Positions 7,674 through 16,566 are shown, numbered from the stretch's first letter. The stretch: DNA of 64,000 nt from an uncultured Pelagibacteraceae bacterium (GCA_902634305.1 CACPJJ010000005.1:22579-86578); one strand, 5' to 3'. A program made the numbers and translations. Notes: generated by a model from the sequence alone, not told the origin.

Positions 7674-9024
7674 TGAATTTGACTATACAAAACTAAAACA
7701 TGTAACTTCAGTTGATCAATCTGATCGGGAAGTTCCGTATAACTTAAGACAAAGTGGTCCTACTAAAGTTGAAATGTTAATTTCGACAAGAGTAAGAAAA
7801 TCACCTTACTGGCATTTATCAATGCAGGCAGGTTGTTGGAGAGCAACAGTTTATAATCGAATTTACCATCCAAGAGGATATGTAAAACCTGAAGATGGTG
7901 GAGCGATGGTAGAGTATGATGCAATTGTTAATCATGTAACAATGTGGAACGTTGCTGTTGAAAGACAAATTAGAGTTAAAGGTCCGGATGCAGAAAAATT
8001 CACTGATTACGTAATAACTAGAGATGCAACAAAAATTTCTCCTATGAGAGCAAGATATGTAATTTTATGTAATGCTTACGGTGGAGTTTTAAATGATCCA
8101 ATTCTTCTTAGAATTTCAAAAGATGAATTTTGGTTTTCATTATCAGACTCTGATATTGGAATGTATCTTCAAGGTGTTAATCATGATGGAAGGTTTAATT
8201 GCACAGTTGAAGAAATTGATGCTTGCCCAGTACAAATTCAAGGCCCAAAATCAAAAGCTCTAATGAGTGATTTACTTGGAGATCAAGTTGATCTGGACAA
8301 CATGCCTTTCTATGGTCTGGCTGAGGTTAAAGTTGCTGGAAGAAGTTGTGTTATTTCACAATCTGGTTTCTCTGGAGAAGCTGGATATGAAATATATTTA
8401 AGAAATGCAACGTTATATGCTGACGATATGTGGAATGCAGTCCTTGAAGCTGGAAAAAAACATAATTTAATGGTTATTGCTCCAGCTCACCATAGAAGAA
8501 TACAAGCAGGAATTCTATCGTGGGGACAAGACATGGATCAACAACATAATCCGTTTCAGTGTAATCTTGGTTATCAAGTTTCATTATCAGGAAAAGGTGA
8601 ATGGGATAAAAAAACTGATTATGTAGGTAAAGAAGCTTTAGAAAAAATGGGCGCTGAAATTAAAGCAGGAAAAAAACCTTATAAACTTCAATTAGTTGGT
8701 CTTGAATTAGGAGGAAAACCTATTGAAGAATATGCACCAGATTTTTGGTTAATTTCAAATGCTGATGGTGGAGATCCGGTAGGATTTATTACATCACCCT
8801 GGTATCACCCTGAAAAAAAACAAAACATTGCAATGGGATATGTTCCATTTGATGGAACTCTTAATGCTAATGGTTTTCCAAAGGGTAAGGTTGGAACTAA
8901 ATATAAAGTTCATTTACCTGCCAAATATTCAGAAACACCTGGTACACCTGTTGATGCAGTTGTAGTTGATATACCATTTAAAGAATCTTTTAACGCAAAT
9001 ACTAGAGAAGTTGTTAAAGGTTAA
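7666..9024 (+). CDS. Tetrahydrofolate-dependent demethylase of the LigM/DesA/DmdA aminomethyltransferase family
   Basis: A 452-residue GcvT-fold protein with YDAIVNHVTMWNVAVERQ followed by the IRVKGPDAEKF element, found in the DMSP demethylase and in the vanillate/syringate O-demethylases. The length and the C-terminal extension fit LigM/DesA (about 470 residues) better than DmdA (about 369). These enzymes move a methyl group from an O-, S- or N-methyl donor to THF, giving 5-methyl-THF. The overlapping MetF-like gene supports that chemistry. The nearby betaine importer makes a small methylated osmolyte as plausible as an aromatic ether. The substrate is unknown. Confidence 0.8.
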   Translation: MSNEFDYTKLKHVTSVDQSDREVPYNLRQSGPTKVEMLISTRVRKSPYWHLSMQAGCWRATVYNRIYHPRGYVKPEDGGAMVEYDAIVNHVTMWNVAVERQIRVKGPDAEKFTDYVITRDATKISPMRARYVILCNAYGGVLNDPILLRISKDEFWFSLSDSDIGMYLQGVNHDGRFNCTVEEIDACPVQIQGPKSKALMSDLLGDQVDLDNMPFYGLAEVKVAGRSCVISQSGFSGEAGYEIYLRNATLYADDMWNAVLEAGKKHNLMVIAPAHHRRIQAGILSWGQDMDQQHNPFQCNLGYQVSLSGKGEWDKKTDYVGKEALEKMGAEIKAGKKPYKLQLVGLELGGKPIEEYAPDFWLISNADGGDPVGFITSPWYHPEKKQNIAMGYVPFDGTLNANGFPKGKVGTKYKVHLPAKYSETPGTPVDAVVVDIPFKESFNANTREVVKG

Positions 9025-9031
9025 TATTTTT

Positions 9032-9060
9032 TATAGGGGAAATGATTAATTTCCCCTATA
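9032..9060 (+). terminator. Stem-loop terminator after the demethylase gene
   Basis: TATAGGGGAAAT (9032-9043) pairs perfectly with ATTTCCCCTATA (9049-9060) across a 5-base loop. It lies a few bases after the stop at 9024 and before the next gene at 9074. The following T-run is short (TTCAATTT), so termination may be incomplete. Confidence 0.7.
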
Positions 9061-9073
9061 TTCAATTTAAGAA

Positions 9074-9619
9074 ATGTTTGCACAATTTTTAAGTATTGTA
9101 TTTAGCTCAATAAAACTAGATAAAAATTTATATAGCAATAGTAAATTTTTTGGTGAAGCTGGAATATATTTCGCTGGGTTAATAATGATTTTGGATGGAA
9201 TCGCTGGAGCTGTCGCCGCAAATTCGATAGTTAAAACATCCATAGGTATTTCTGGTTTAACTGCAATTTTAACATGGTTGATTTGGGCAATTTTTATTTA
9301 TGTTGTTGGAGTTAAATTATTTTCTGACAAAGAAACAAAAGTAACATTTAAAAAAATACTTGTTGCTGTAGGATATGCCCATGCTCCTGGCTTAATAAGG
9401 TTTTTTGCTGTAACACCTGAATTTGTTATTCCTATAATATTTTTGACTCAGTTCTGGATTTTTGCTTCACTAATAATCGCTACTAAACAAGTCCTAAATT
9501 TAAAATCTAGCTTTAAAGCTTTTGGAATAGTTTTTTTATCTTTTTTAATTATAGCATTTTTATCTATCTCATTTGTAATGAGTAGAATGGATGCTTTACC
9601 TATAAGTAATATAAGTTAA
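9074..9619 (+). CDS. Yip1-like multi-spanning membrane protein
   Basis: The 181 residues include about five hydrophobic segments (near 25-50, 58-80, 95-115, 118-135 and 145-165). The pattern with a central FKKILVAVGYAHAPGLIRF segment matches the Yip1 domain family of bacterial inner-membrane proteins, whose function is not known. It follows the terminator of the demethylase gene and converges on the minus-strand cassette, overlapping its smallest gene by 4 bases. The family assignment rests on the motif and topology only. Confidence 0.65.
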   Translation: MFAQFLSIVFSSIKLDKNLYSNSKFFGEAGIYFAGLIMILDGIAGAVAANSIVKTSIGISGLTAILTWLIWAIFIYVVGVKLFSDKETKVTFKKILVAVGYAHAPGLIRFFAVTPEFVIPIIFLTQFWIFASLIIATKQVLNLKSSFKAFGIVFLSFLIIAFLSISFVMSRMDALPISNIS

Positions 9620-9777
9620 ATTGGAAATAAAGTTTTTGATATTCTACAAGACTTACATAGTTTAAATCCGGTAAGAATTAAATTTTCAGTTACACTATTA
9701 TCTATTTTTTTGCATTCGTCACAAATATTATCTAGCTCTTTTTCGATTATTTTATTTTTATCAATATCTTCAATCAT
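9616..9777 (-). CDS. Small protein (53 residues) with two CxxC motifs
   Basis: An ATG at 9777 opens a 53-codon frame ending in TAA at 9616. The product has CDEC (19-22) and CKSC (41-44) about 20 residues apart, the spacing of a small zinc ribbon or rubredoxin-like knuckle, and an acidic, lysine-rich N-terminus. Its start overlaps the end of the DUF3726 gene by 8 bases (GATAATGATTGA), strongly suggesting translational coupling. It ends 4 bases inside the convergent Yip1-like gene. I do not recognise a named family. Metal binding and a role with the upstream genes are inferred. Confidence 0.6.
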   Translation of the reverse strand: MIEDIDKNKIIEKELDNICDECKKIDNSVTENLILTGFKLCKSCRISKTLFPI

Positions 9778-10381
9778 TATCAGTTAGTCCTGCCCCTGCT
9801 CCGCTTATTTTTAATGATTCAGTTTCTTCAACAAAAGTATCTTCGGATAATTTATAAAGTTCTTTCCATTCGCTTTCATTAAATGAGTTACTATTTTCTA
9901 TAAAACTAATATTTATTGTATTACAAACTTCTAAAATTTCATTTTTTAAATAGTTTGAGTAAATAGATTGATTGAGATTTAGTAAAAATTCTTTTTCTTC
10001 AATTTTTAAAAAAATTCTTTTACCTATCATTTCTGATGCTCTGCTAACAAAAGGTAAAAATAATAGTGGAAAAGCAACATTAGATATTTGAATATTAGTT
10101 TTTTTGTCTAATAAATTTACTTGATCAATAAAGTTAACTCCTAATGTAATCGGGCAAAAAGGATATTTATTTGTATTATTAGTATCAGAGATTAATGTTA
10201 CTTTTTGAAATTGTTTTTCTTTATAGTCTTTTAAAAATTGATTTAAATTTTTTATACCTGGTAATCCAAACAATTCTAGTAATCTCATATTTTTTCCCAC
10301 TTCTTCAGCAATGCCCCATGAAAAGCCAGCTCCTTTAGCTGCTCTTTTTGATGTCGTATCTATTTCACTTAAAGTTTTCAT
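9770..10381 (-). CDS. DUF3726-family protein
   Basis: The 203-residue protein begins with the family hallmark, SKRAAKGAGFSWGIAEEVGKNMRLLE. It ends with the family's C-terminal GAGAGLTDND. Proteins of this family are widespread in alpha- and gammaproteobacteria and have no assigned function. It shares base 10381 with the stop of the upstream 552-residue gene and overlaps the tiny two-CxxC gene downstream, so the three are one translationally linked unit. There is no signal peptide or membrane segment, so a cytosolic role is likely. Confidence 0.75.
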   Translation of the reverse strand: MKTLSEIDTTSKRAAKGAGFSWGIAEEVGKNMRLLELFGLPGIKNLNQFLKDYKEKQFQKVTLISDTNNTNKYPFCPITLGVNFIDQVNLLDKKTNIQISNVAFPLLFLPFVSRASEMIGKRIFLKIEEKEFLLNLNQSIYSNYLKNEILEVCNTINISFIENSNSFNESEWKELYKLSEDTFVEETESLKISGAGAGLTDND

Positions 10382-12039
10382 TAGTTTAAAGAATTATAAA
10401 CCCAATAATCATTAAATTTTTTTAATTCGTTAGGTAGTGGTGCTCCTTGAAACATAGATATTCTTAGCCACTTATCTGATTTAGGATCAAACTTAACTGC
10501 TCCAAAAAATGACAGTTTTAGTCTTAACATATCTATGGGCATCAAATTGGATCCTATGGTATTATCTTGAATTTCTGAGTAAGGAAATTTTTCTGATATA
10601 AATGCTCTTCTTACAACATGTCTAAGGTCATTATTTTCCATTAAGAATCTACAAATGTTTAAACTATTTTTTTGATTTGAAATTCTTTCATAAAGTTTTT
10701 TAATATCCCTTGCTATGGCCAAAGGTTGTTCTAAATCAGATCCTTGATCGTTATATCTTTTTGCTAATCTTGGTTCTTCTTTGTTTTTAGAAATAAACCA
10801 AAAATTTTCATTACTTTCTTTTTTGCTGAAATCAATTTTTAAAATATCAGAATATTTTTCTTCTAAAATATTTCTCAGATCTAATACGGTTCTATCCCCC
10901 GGTATATTAAAAAATTTTTCTTCCTCAGAACTCATTTCATGAATTAGAGGGTTAACAATAGAGTCATATGGTTCTAGCATCATTGAAACAATGTACTCAG
11001 AACATTCCAAATCTAGATTTTCCTCTACCCATAAATAAAGTTTATTAAAACTAAATTCTTCATGAACATTAAAAATTTCTATAAAATTTAATAATTTGTT
11101 TAGATCGGTTATTAATTGTTTTATTTTATTTTTTTGAAATTCACTTTCTGTATTCCAAGAAGTTATATTTTTTAAAGATTTTTTTAAACATTCAGTAAAA
11201 ATATCAAAATCTTCTTTTTTTACACTTTTTATTTCTCGAACTTTTTTTAAAGCTTTTTCTCTTGCAAGTATCCAATTATTTAAAAGTGTTGGGTGGTTAA
11301 CAATAAATGGTGCCATTCCGAGACCTGTTGAATTACCAATGCCTAAATTTCTAGAAATTTCCTTATCTAATTCTACAAAATTTTTTGGGTTTTTGTGACT
11401 TGCTATATGATTAACTTGATCAAAAGTAAATTGTCTAACTAAATAAACTAACATCATCTCCAATCTAAAAGGGCCACAAATTTCTTCTCTATTTTTAATT
11501 CTAAATCTGTCAGCTAATCCAAACTTTCCCGATCCATAGACAGCTGTAGTTCTGTATAAGTAACCAACTTTTGATAAAAATACTTTGTCAGGTTGTCTGC
11601 CCTTTGAAAGGCTATCTACAACATGCTCAAAAGCTCTAACTGATTTATTTGCCCTTGATAGCGTTAGTTCCTTATATGAAAGTCTACCAACTTCTTGCTT
11701 GGGAACATTTAATTCTAATCTTTCAATGTCTTTTTTTGTAGGAATCCCATCGTGTAGAACAAATGCTGCATCCCATTTTGTTGCTATTACCCTGTCTGAT
11801 CTTTCTTCGTTACTTATTTTATTTGCAAAGCAGACCAATGAATAAATCCTATTTTTTTTTGAAAATGAATAAACTGCTCTTCCATATCCATTTTCATCTA
11901 AATCAAATAAATTTCTGTTATATTCCCAATCTTTAAATTCTTTTAAAAATGATCTTAAAAAAGATAATTTTGATTGATGAAAAGATCCAAGTCTTGACAA
12001 TTTCATAATAACTTTTGGATCTCTTAATTCTATTCTCAT
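10381..12039 (-). CDS. Uncharacterised conserved 552-residue cytosolic protein
   Basis: I do not recognise an enzyme family. It has no signal peptide and no membrane segment. It is rich in Lys, Glu and Asn, with a stretch near residues 225-250 (LGIGNSTGLGMAPFIVNHPT) that looks conserved because it departs from the local A/T-driven composition. Another notable run is FQGAPLP near the C-terminus. It lies 2 bases downstream of a renal-dipeptidase-like gene and overlaps DUF3726 by one base. As I recall, similar proteins accompany DUF3726 in other proteobacteria, which implies a shared and unknown pathway, possibly tied to methylated amines or amino acids. Confidence 0.6.
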   Translation of the reverse strand: MRIELRDPKVIMKLSRLGSFHQSKLSFLRSFLKEFKDWEYNRNLFDLDENGYGRAVYSFSKKNRIYSLVCFANKISNEERSDRVIATKWDAAFVLHDGIPTKKDIERLELNVPKQEVGRLSYKELTLSRANKSVRAFEHVVDSLSKGRQPDKVFLSKVGYLYRTTAVYGSGKFGLADRFRIKNREEICGPFRLEMMLVYLVRQFTFDQVNHIASHKNPKNFVELDKEISRNLGIGNSTGLGMAPFIVNHPTLLNNWILAREKALKKVREIKSVKKEDFDIFTECLKKSLKNITSWNTESEFQKNKIKQLITDLNKLLNFIEIFNVHEEFSFNKLYLWVEENLDLECSEYIVSMMLEPYDSIVNPLIHEMSSEEEKFFNIPGDRTVLDLRNILEEKYSDILKIDFSKKESNENFWFISKNKEEPRLAKRYNDQGSDLEQPLAIARDIKKLYERISNQKNSLNICRFLMENNDLRHVVRRAFISEKFPYSEIQDNTIGSNLMPIDMLRLKLSFFGAVKFDPKSDKWLRISMFQGAPLPNELKKFNDYWVYNSLN

Positions 12040-12041
12040 TT

Positions 12042-13007
12042 TTAAATATTTTTATAAAAATTATACCAATTATTTCCTAAAATTCCTTCCACTTCTCCTT
12101 GGTTAAATCCAGTTTTTTTTAAACCACTTTCTAAATTTTTAAATCCCCTTGCATCTTCAAACCAAGCAGGTTGTTTTGGAAAACCGGCTTTATTTTTTGA
12201 TCCTTCTCCATAATTTTTTGTCTTTGTCCAAGTGCCATTTCTCATCCACTCAACTACTGTGTCGGGTTGCTTTAAACACAAATCCGATCCTATACCTATG
12301 TTCTTTACTCCTATTAATTCAGCAGTTTTTGCTGTCATTTCACAAAAGTTTTCTAAATTACAATTTGTTCCATCTTTAAGATGATGAGGATACAGCGAAA
12401 GTCCGATCATTCCTCCACTTTTTGCTAAAGTTTTTAATAAATCATTAGATTTGTTTCTTATTGCTTTATGCCAAAATAATGGATTAGCATGAGTTATTGC
12501 AATTGGTTTTTCACTTATTTCTATTGCATCAAATGTACTTTTTTCTGCAGAATGAGACATGTCAATCACAATGCCTACTCTATTCATTTCTTTAATAACT
12601 TCTTTTCCAAAATTAGTTACCCCGCTATCAATTTTTTCATAACAGCCTGTAGCTAGTAGAGATTGATTGTTATAGGTAAGCTGCATAAACTTACATCCTA
12701 GTTGATGTACTTTTTCAATTAAATTTATGTCATCTTCAATTGGTGAGCAATTTTGAAAACCAAAAAATATAGCAGTTTTTTTTTGTTCTTTAGCTTTTTC
12801 TATATCTTTATAATTTTTACCATGAAAAATTAAATCAGAGTTGTCTTTAAAATGTTTATTCCATTCATCTACTCTTTTTAATAATTCATCGTAATCTTCA
12901 TGATAAACTATAGTAACATGAACAGCATCTAATTCTGCCTCTCTATTAATTTCAAAAATTTCTCTAGACCAGTTACAATATTGCAAATTATCGATTTTAT
13001 AATTCAT
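12042..13007 (-). CDS. Membrane (renal) dipeptidase-family metallohydrolase, betaine-locus subtype
   Basis: The 321 residues follow the renal dipeptidase fold: FFGFQNCSPIEDD (Glu91), IDMSHSAEKST (His152), ITHANP (His173) and GIGSDL near 240. Canonical members begin with an HxD metal pair (DGHND). This one has IDNLQYCNWSRE in that place, as in the subtype found in Pseudomonas next to dimethylglycine dehydrogenase genes. Loss of the first two ligands suggests altered metal content or substrate. It is the first gene of the cassette with the 552-residue and DUF3726 proteins. No signal peptide is visible, so it should be cytosolic. Confidence 0.75.
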   Translation of the reverse strand: MNYKIDNLQYCNWSREIFEINREAELDAVHVTIVYHEDYDELLKRVDEWNKHFKDNSDLIFHGKNYKDIEKAKEQKKTAIFFGFQNCSPIEDDINLIEKVHQLGCKFMQLTYNNQSLLATGCYEKIDSGVTNFGKEVIKEMNRVGIVIDMSHSAEKSTFDAIEISEKPIAITHANPLFWHKAIRNKSNDLLKTLAKSGGMIGLSLYPHHLKDGTNCNLENFCEMTAKTAELIGVKNIGIGSDLCLKQPDTVVEWMRNGTWTKTKNYGEGSKNKAGFPKQPAWFEDARGFKNLESGLKKTGFNQGEVEGILGNNWYNFYKNI

Positions 13008-13021
13008 TTTTAATTTAAAGA

Positions 13022-13390
13022 TTAGATACCTTTTTTTATAAGGTTATATATATCACTTTTATTATACAATCCTATCTCACGAACTAATTCTTTGTTATCT
13101 TTATAAACAACAATAGTTGTCCAATAATCAATCTTTAGTAATTTCGCAATGTCTTTATTTTTTGTTTGTTCAAAATTCATAAAAATAATGTTTTCAAAGT
13201 CCTTTTTTGCTTTTTCCAGTATAGGTTTCTGTTTTGCGCATGTGCTACAAGATTTGTTCCAAGAATGAATAACAACTATTTTTCCATTATTTTGAGCAAA
13301 TTTAAATTTTTCGATGTTAAAATTTGTCTCATACTCACCTGCAAAAGAACTCGTGGAAATTAACAGTATAAAAAAAGCCAATATTTTCAT
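13022..13390 (-). CDS. Periplasmic thioredoxin-like protein
   Basis: The likely start is the ATG at 13390 (MKILAFFILL), which gives a clean signal peptide ending near SSFAG. An ATG six codons upstream (13408) is also possible. The mature part has a thioredoxin fold with a CSTC pair (C48, C51) after VIHSWNKS and a plausible cis-proline region near YWTTIVVYKD, though the proline itself is not evident. The length is about 122 residues. The small CxxC thioredoxin layout suggests disulfide reduction or isomerisation in the periplasm. It sits 14 bases downstream of nothing related and may share the dipeptidase promoter region only by position. Confidence 0.65.
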   Translation of the reverse strand: MKILAFFILLISTSSFAGEYETNFNIEKFKFAQNNGKIVVIHSWNKSCSTCAKQKPILEKAKKDFENIIFMNFEQTKNKDIAKLLKIDYWTTIVVYKDNKELVREIGLYNKSDIYNLIKKGI

Positions 13391-13500
13391 TATAATTCTA
13401 AATAACATATTTTTATTTTATTTTCACTCACATTACTAATTTTATTGAAAAAGTTAATTTAATTTGAAATAAGTTAATGACTGTTCATTTATTAAGTCTT

Positions 13501-13992
13501 ATGCAATCAAAAAAAATACATAAAGTTTCTATTGTTATGGGAAGCCAATCAGATTTTAAAACAATGAAGCTGTGTCAAAAAGTCTTTAAAATTTTAAAAG
13601 TAAAATTTGAAACAAAAATTATTTCAGCTCACAGAACGCCTAATCGTATGTATGATTACGCAAAAAGAGCAGAAAAAAACAAGATTTCAGTAATTATAGC
13701 TGGTGCGGGAGGTTCTGCTCATTTACCTGGTATGATTGCATCTCTTACTACTATACCAGTTATTGGTGTTCCAATTGAAAGTAAGAAATTAAAAGGTTTA
13801 GATAGTTTATTATCTATCGCTCAAATGCCTAAAGGCATACCAGTTGGTACTGTTGCCATAGGTGAAGATGGAGCAATTAATGCTGCATTATTAGCAGCAT
13901 CTATAATTTCTTTGAGCGATGAAAAATTAAAAATAAATCTAAATAAGTGGCGTATCAAACAAAGCTCTTCGGTAAAAAAAAAACCAAAATAA
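13501..13992 (+). CDS. purE: N5-carboxyaminoimidazole ribonucleotide mutase
   Basis: The class I PurE signature VSIVMGSQSDFKTMK comes near the start, followed by ISAHRTPNRMYDYA, IIAGAGGSAHLPGMIAS, PVIGVPI and QMPKGIPVGTVAIG. I chose the ATG at 13501 (MQSKKIHK, 163 residues) because PurE normally starts about ten residues before the GSQSD motif. An in-frame ATG at 13477 would add eight residues. It converts N5-CAIR to CAIR in purine synthesis and is followed 5 bases later by purK, its usual partner. Confidence 0.92.
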   Translation: MQSKKIHKVSIVMGSQSDFKTMKLCQKVFKILKVKFETKIISAHRTPNRMYDYAKRAEKNKISVIIAGAGGSAHLPGMIASLTTIPVIGVPIESKKLKGLDSLLSIAQMPKGIPVGTVAIGEDGAINAALLAASIISLSDEKLKINLNKWRIKQSSSVKKKPK

Positions 13993-13997
13993 AATTA

Positions 13998-15044
13998 ATG
14001 TCAAATCCTACTATTGGAATAATTGGCGGTGGACAACTAGGAAGTATGCTTTGCTCAGCTGCTAAAAATTTAAATATCAAAACAATAATTATTTCTGATA
14101 ACAAAAATGCACCAGCACAATTTTTTGCTGATGAGTTTATTTTTTGTAAATATGATGATAATATTAAAATTGAAGAATTTACAAGTAAAGTTGATTATGT
14201 AACCTTTGAATTTGAAAATATTCCATATGAAACTTTGTGCAAAATAGATAATATAAAAAAAGTAAATCCTAAGCCTTCTATAAACAAAATTATTCAAAAC
14301 AGGCTTAGCGAAAAAGATTTTTTGAATAAAAACAATATAAAAACTACTTCTTATATTTCTGTAAAAAATGAAAGTGAACTAAGGTCTAGTCAAGATTTTA
14401 TACCTGGCATACTTAAAACATGTACATTAGGTTACGATGGGAAAGGTCAATATAAAATTAATAATGAAAATGAATTAGATAATTTAAAAGTTAATTTTGA
14501 AAATCATTATATATTAGAAAAGTTAGTAAAACTCAAAAAAGAAATTTCAGTAATCATTACAAGATTTGGAAAACAAAAATATGAAGTATATGATCCAATA
14601 GAGAATGTCCATGAAGATCAAATATTAAAGTATTCAAAAATACCAGCTGAAATTAACAAAGAATTATTTGATAAGTCTAAAGATTATGCAAAATATATTG
14701 CAGAAGAACTCGATTATGTTGGAACTATGTGTGTTGAATATTTTATTGATAAAAATGATAATTTATATGTAAACGAAATTGCTCCAAGAGTTCATAATTC
14801 AGGACACCTTACAATAAATGCTTATAACATTAGTCAGTTTGAAAATCATATAAGAGCGGTATGTGGCTTAGATAAAATTGAAATTAAAAAATTATATAAT
14901 GCTAAAATGATAAATTTAATTGGTGAGGATATATTGGTTTATAGAAAAAAAATTTTTAAAGATAATGAATTTTTCTTTGATTATCAGAAAGATACTGTAG
15001 AAAAAAAAAGAAAAATGGGTCATTTAACAACAATAGAAAAGTAA
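13998..15044 (+). CDS. purK: N5-carboxyaminoimidazole ribonucleotide synthase
   Basis: The start at 13998 gives MSNPTIGIIGGGQLGSMLC, the standard PurK opening. A longer frame from 13947 would overlap purE and is unlikely. The 348 residues have an ATP-grasp fold: FEFENIPYETL, KTCTLGYDGKGQY (ATP-binding loop), a central GTMCVEYF strand and NEIAPRVHNSGHLT with the metal-binding residues. It makes N5-CAIR from AIR, ATP and bicarbonate. It forms an operon with purE. Confidence 0.92.
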   Translation: MSNPTIGIIGGGQLGSMLCSAAKNLNIKTIIISDNKNAPAQFFADEFIFCKYDDNIKIEEFTSKVDYVTFEFENIPYETLCKIDNIKKVNPKPSINKIIQNRLSEKDFLNKNNIKTTSYISVKNESELRSSQDFIPGILKTCTLGYDGKGQYKINNENELDNLKVNFENHYILEKLVKLKKEISVIITRFGKQKYEVYDPIENVHEDQILKYSKIPAEINKELFDKSKDYAKYIAEELDYVGTMCVEYFIDKNDNLYVNEIAPRVHNSGHLTINAYNISQFENHIRAVCGLDKIEIKKLYNAKMINLIGEDILVYRKKIFKDNEFFFDYQKDTVEKKRKMGHLTTIEK

Positions 15045-15054
15045 AATAATCCAA

Positions 15055-16110
15055 GTGTATAAAATTTTAAGTTTTTTATTGATATTTTTTGTTTATAACA
15101 ATGTTTTGTTAGCTATGGATAATAAACCTTATCATCACCTACCAGATGGAACCTTTAGAAATCCTGAAGGCTCTCCAGAAAGAAATGTTTCATTTAACTG
15201 GAGCTTTAAAGTTTTTAATGAAGAAAAAAGAAAGCTTAAAATGGATATTCCTGCTGACCATATTGTAAATAAAAAAGAAGTTTTGGAAAACTTAAAAAAA
15301 AATAAGAATAATGACTATATTGCTTGGATAGGTCATGCTACTTTTTTGATAAAACTTGGGAATACAACAATTATTACTGATCCAGTTTTTGAAAAAAATA
15401 TGGGACCCTTGATATTTGGCCCAAAAAGATTTGTAGATCCTGCAATTGAACTCGATGAATTACCTGAGGTAAATTTATTTTTATTAACACACAATCATTA
15501 CGATCATCTTAGCACTAGAACTATACAAAGATTTCCTTATAAAAAATCTAAAGTTTTAGCTCCACTTAAACTTGGAAAATATTTTTCTAAAAATGGATTT
15601 AGAGATGTTAACGAAATGGATTGGTATGACGAAATAAAAGTTAACGATTTAAAAATCACATTTTTACCTGCAGTTCATTGGTCAAAAAGAAGTTTATGGG
15701 ACACAAATAAAACATTATGGGGAAATTTTTTAATTGAATATAAAGATAAAAAAATATTTTTTGCATGTGACACTGGTTATGGAAATATCTATAAAGAGCT
15801 TGGAAATAGATATGGTCCTATTGATTTAACTTTCATTAATATAGGAGCATATAATTTTTATCCTATGTCTCCACTTAAAGATAAATCAGTTTATCACACG
15901 AATCCAGAAGAAGCATTAAATATTGGTCAAGATTTAAAAAGTAAAAAAGTTTTAGGTATGCATTGGGGAACTGTAGTTTTATCTTTAGAACCAATATTTG
16001 AACCACCGGTACGTTTTAAAAATTCTTCAAAACAATTTGGTTATAATACTGACGATGCAATCATTTTTAAAATTGGGCAGGTAGAAAAACTAGAGAACAT
16101 TTTAAAATGA
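15055..16110 (+). CDS. Secreted metallo-beta-lactamase-fold hydrolase (UlaG/NAPE-PLD-like)
   Basis: A 351-residue protein that starts with GTG, reading into a hydrophobic signal-like segment (YKILSFLLIFFVYNN). The metal motif THNHYDHL lies at residues 145-152. Later ligands are in PAVHWS, FACDTGYG and LGMHWGT. The WIGHATFLIKLGNTTIITDPVF segment is typical of the UlaG/NAPE-phospholipase-D-like branch. The substrate is unknown and might be a lipid or phosphoester. Its stop overlaps the next start by 4 bases (ATGA), so it is co-translated with the GNAT gene. Confidence 0.8.
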   Translation: MYKILSFLLIFFVYNNVLLAMDNKPYHHLPDGTFRNPEGSPERNVSFNWSFKVFNEEKRKLKMDIPADHIVNKKEVLENLKKNKNNDYIAWIGHATFLIKLGNTTIITDPVFEKNMGPLIFGPKRFVDPAIELDELPEVNLFLLTHNHYDHLSTRTIQRFPYKKSKVLAPLKLGKYFSKNGFRDVNEMDWYDEIKVNDLKITFLPAVHWSKRSLWDTNKTLWGNFLIEYKDKKIFFACDTGYGNIYKELGNRYGPIDLTFINIGAYNFYPMSPLKDKSVYHTNPEEALNIGQDLKSKKVLGMHWGTVVLSLEPIFEPPVRFKNSSKQFGYNTDDAIIFKIGQVEKLENILK

Positions 16111-16562
16111 AATCAATCGAAGGTAATTTTCAAAACTCAGAAGTAAATGAATTGTTAAATAAACATTTCATTGAACTTAGATCGGTTTCACCTGAAGGTA
16201 GCACGCATGTTCTTGATATAGATGGATTAAAAGATAAAAGTATTAAATTCTGGAGTTTGTGGGATAATAATCAATTAATTGGTTGTGGCGCATTAAAATT
16301 TTTAGAAAAAAATCACGGAGAATTTAAATCTATAAGAGTTGCTGATAAATTTAGAAGATCAGGGATCGGTGAAAAAATAATTAAACATTTAATTGAAGAG
16401 GCTAAAAAATTAGAAATTTCAAAACTAAGTATTGAAACGGGTGCTGGAGATTTTTTTATTCCCGCAAGAAAATTATTTTCAAAATTTGGTTTTAAAAAAT
16501 GTATGCCTTTTGCCCATTATAAAGAAGATCCTAATTCTTGTTACTATACTTTGGATTTATAA
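16107..16562 (+). CDS. GNAT-family N-acetyltransferase
   Basis: A 151-residue acetyltransferase with the acetyl-CoA loop RRSGIGEKI preceded by FKSIRVADKF, the standard motif A arrangement. The later strand reads KLSIETGAGDFFIPARKLFSKFGFKKC, ending in a FAHYKEDPNSCYY segment seen in the PhnO/YsnE-like branch. It starts inside the stop codon of the metallo-hydrolase gene. The substrate cannot be predicted. Confidence 0.85.
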   Translation: MKSIEGNFQNSEVNELLNKHFIELRSVSPEGSTHVLDIDGLKDKSIKFWSLWDNNQLIGCGALKFLEKNHGEFKSIRVADKFRRSGIGEKIIKHLIEEAKKLEISKLSIETGAGDFFIPARKLFSKFGFKKCMPFAHYKEDPNSCYYTLDL

Positions 16563-16566
16563 CTAA

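Noticed and set aside
7666..9024. DMSP demethylase dmdA
   Set aside because: The length (452) and C-terminal extension fit LigM/DesA-like proteins rather than DmdA of about 369 residues. Co-location with a MetF-like gene also points to the LigM type.
13477..13500. Upstream start for purE
   Set aside because: Eight extra residues precede the usual PurE N-terminus and have no conserved counterpart. The ATG at 13501 is preferred.
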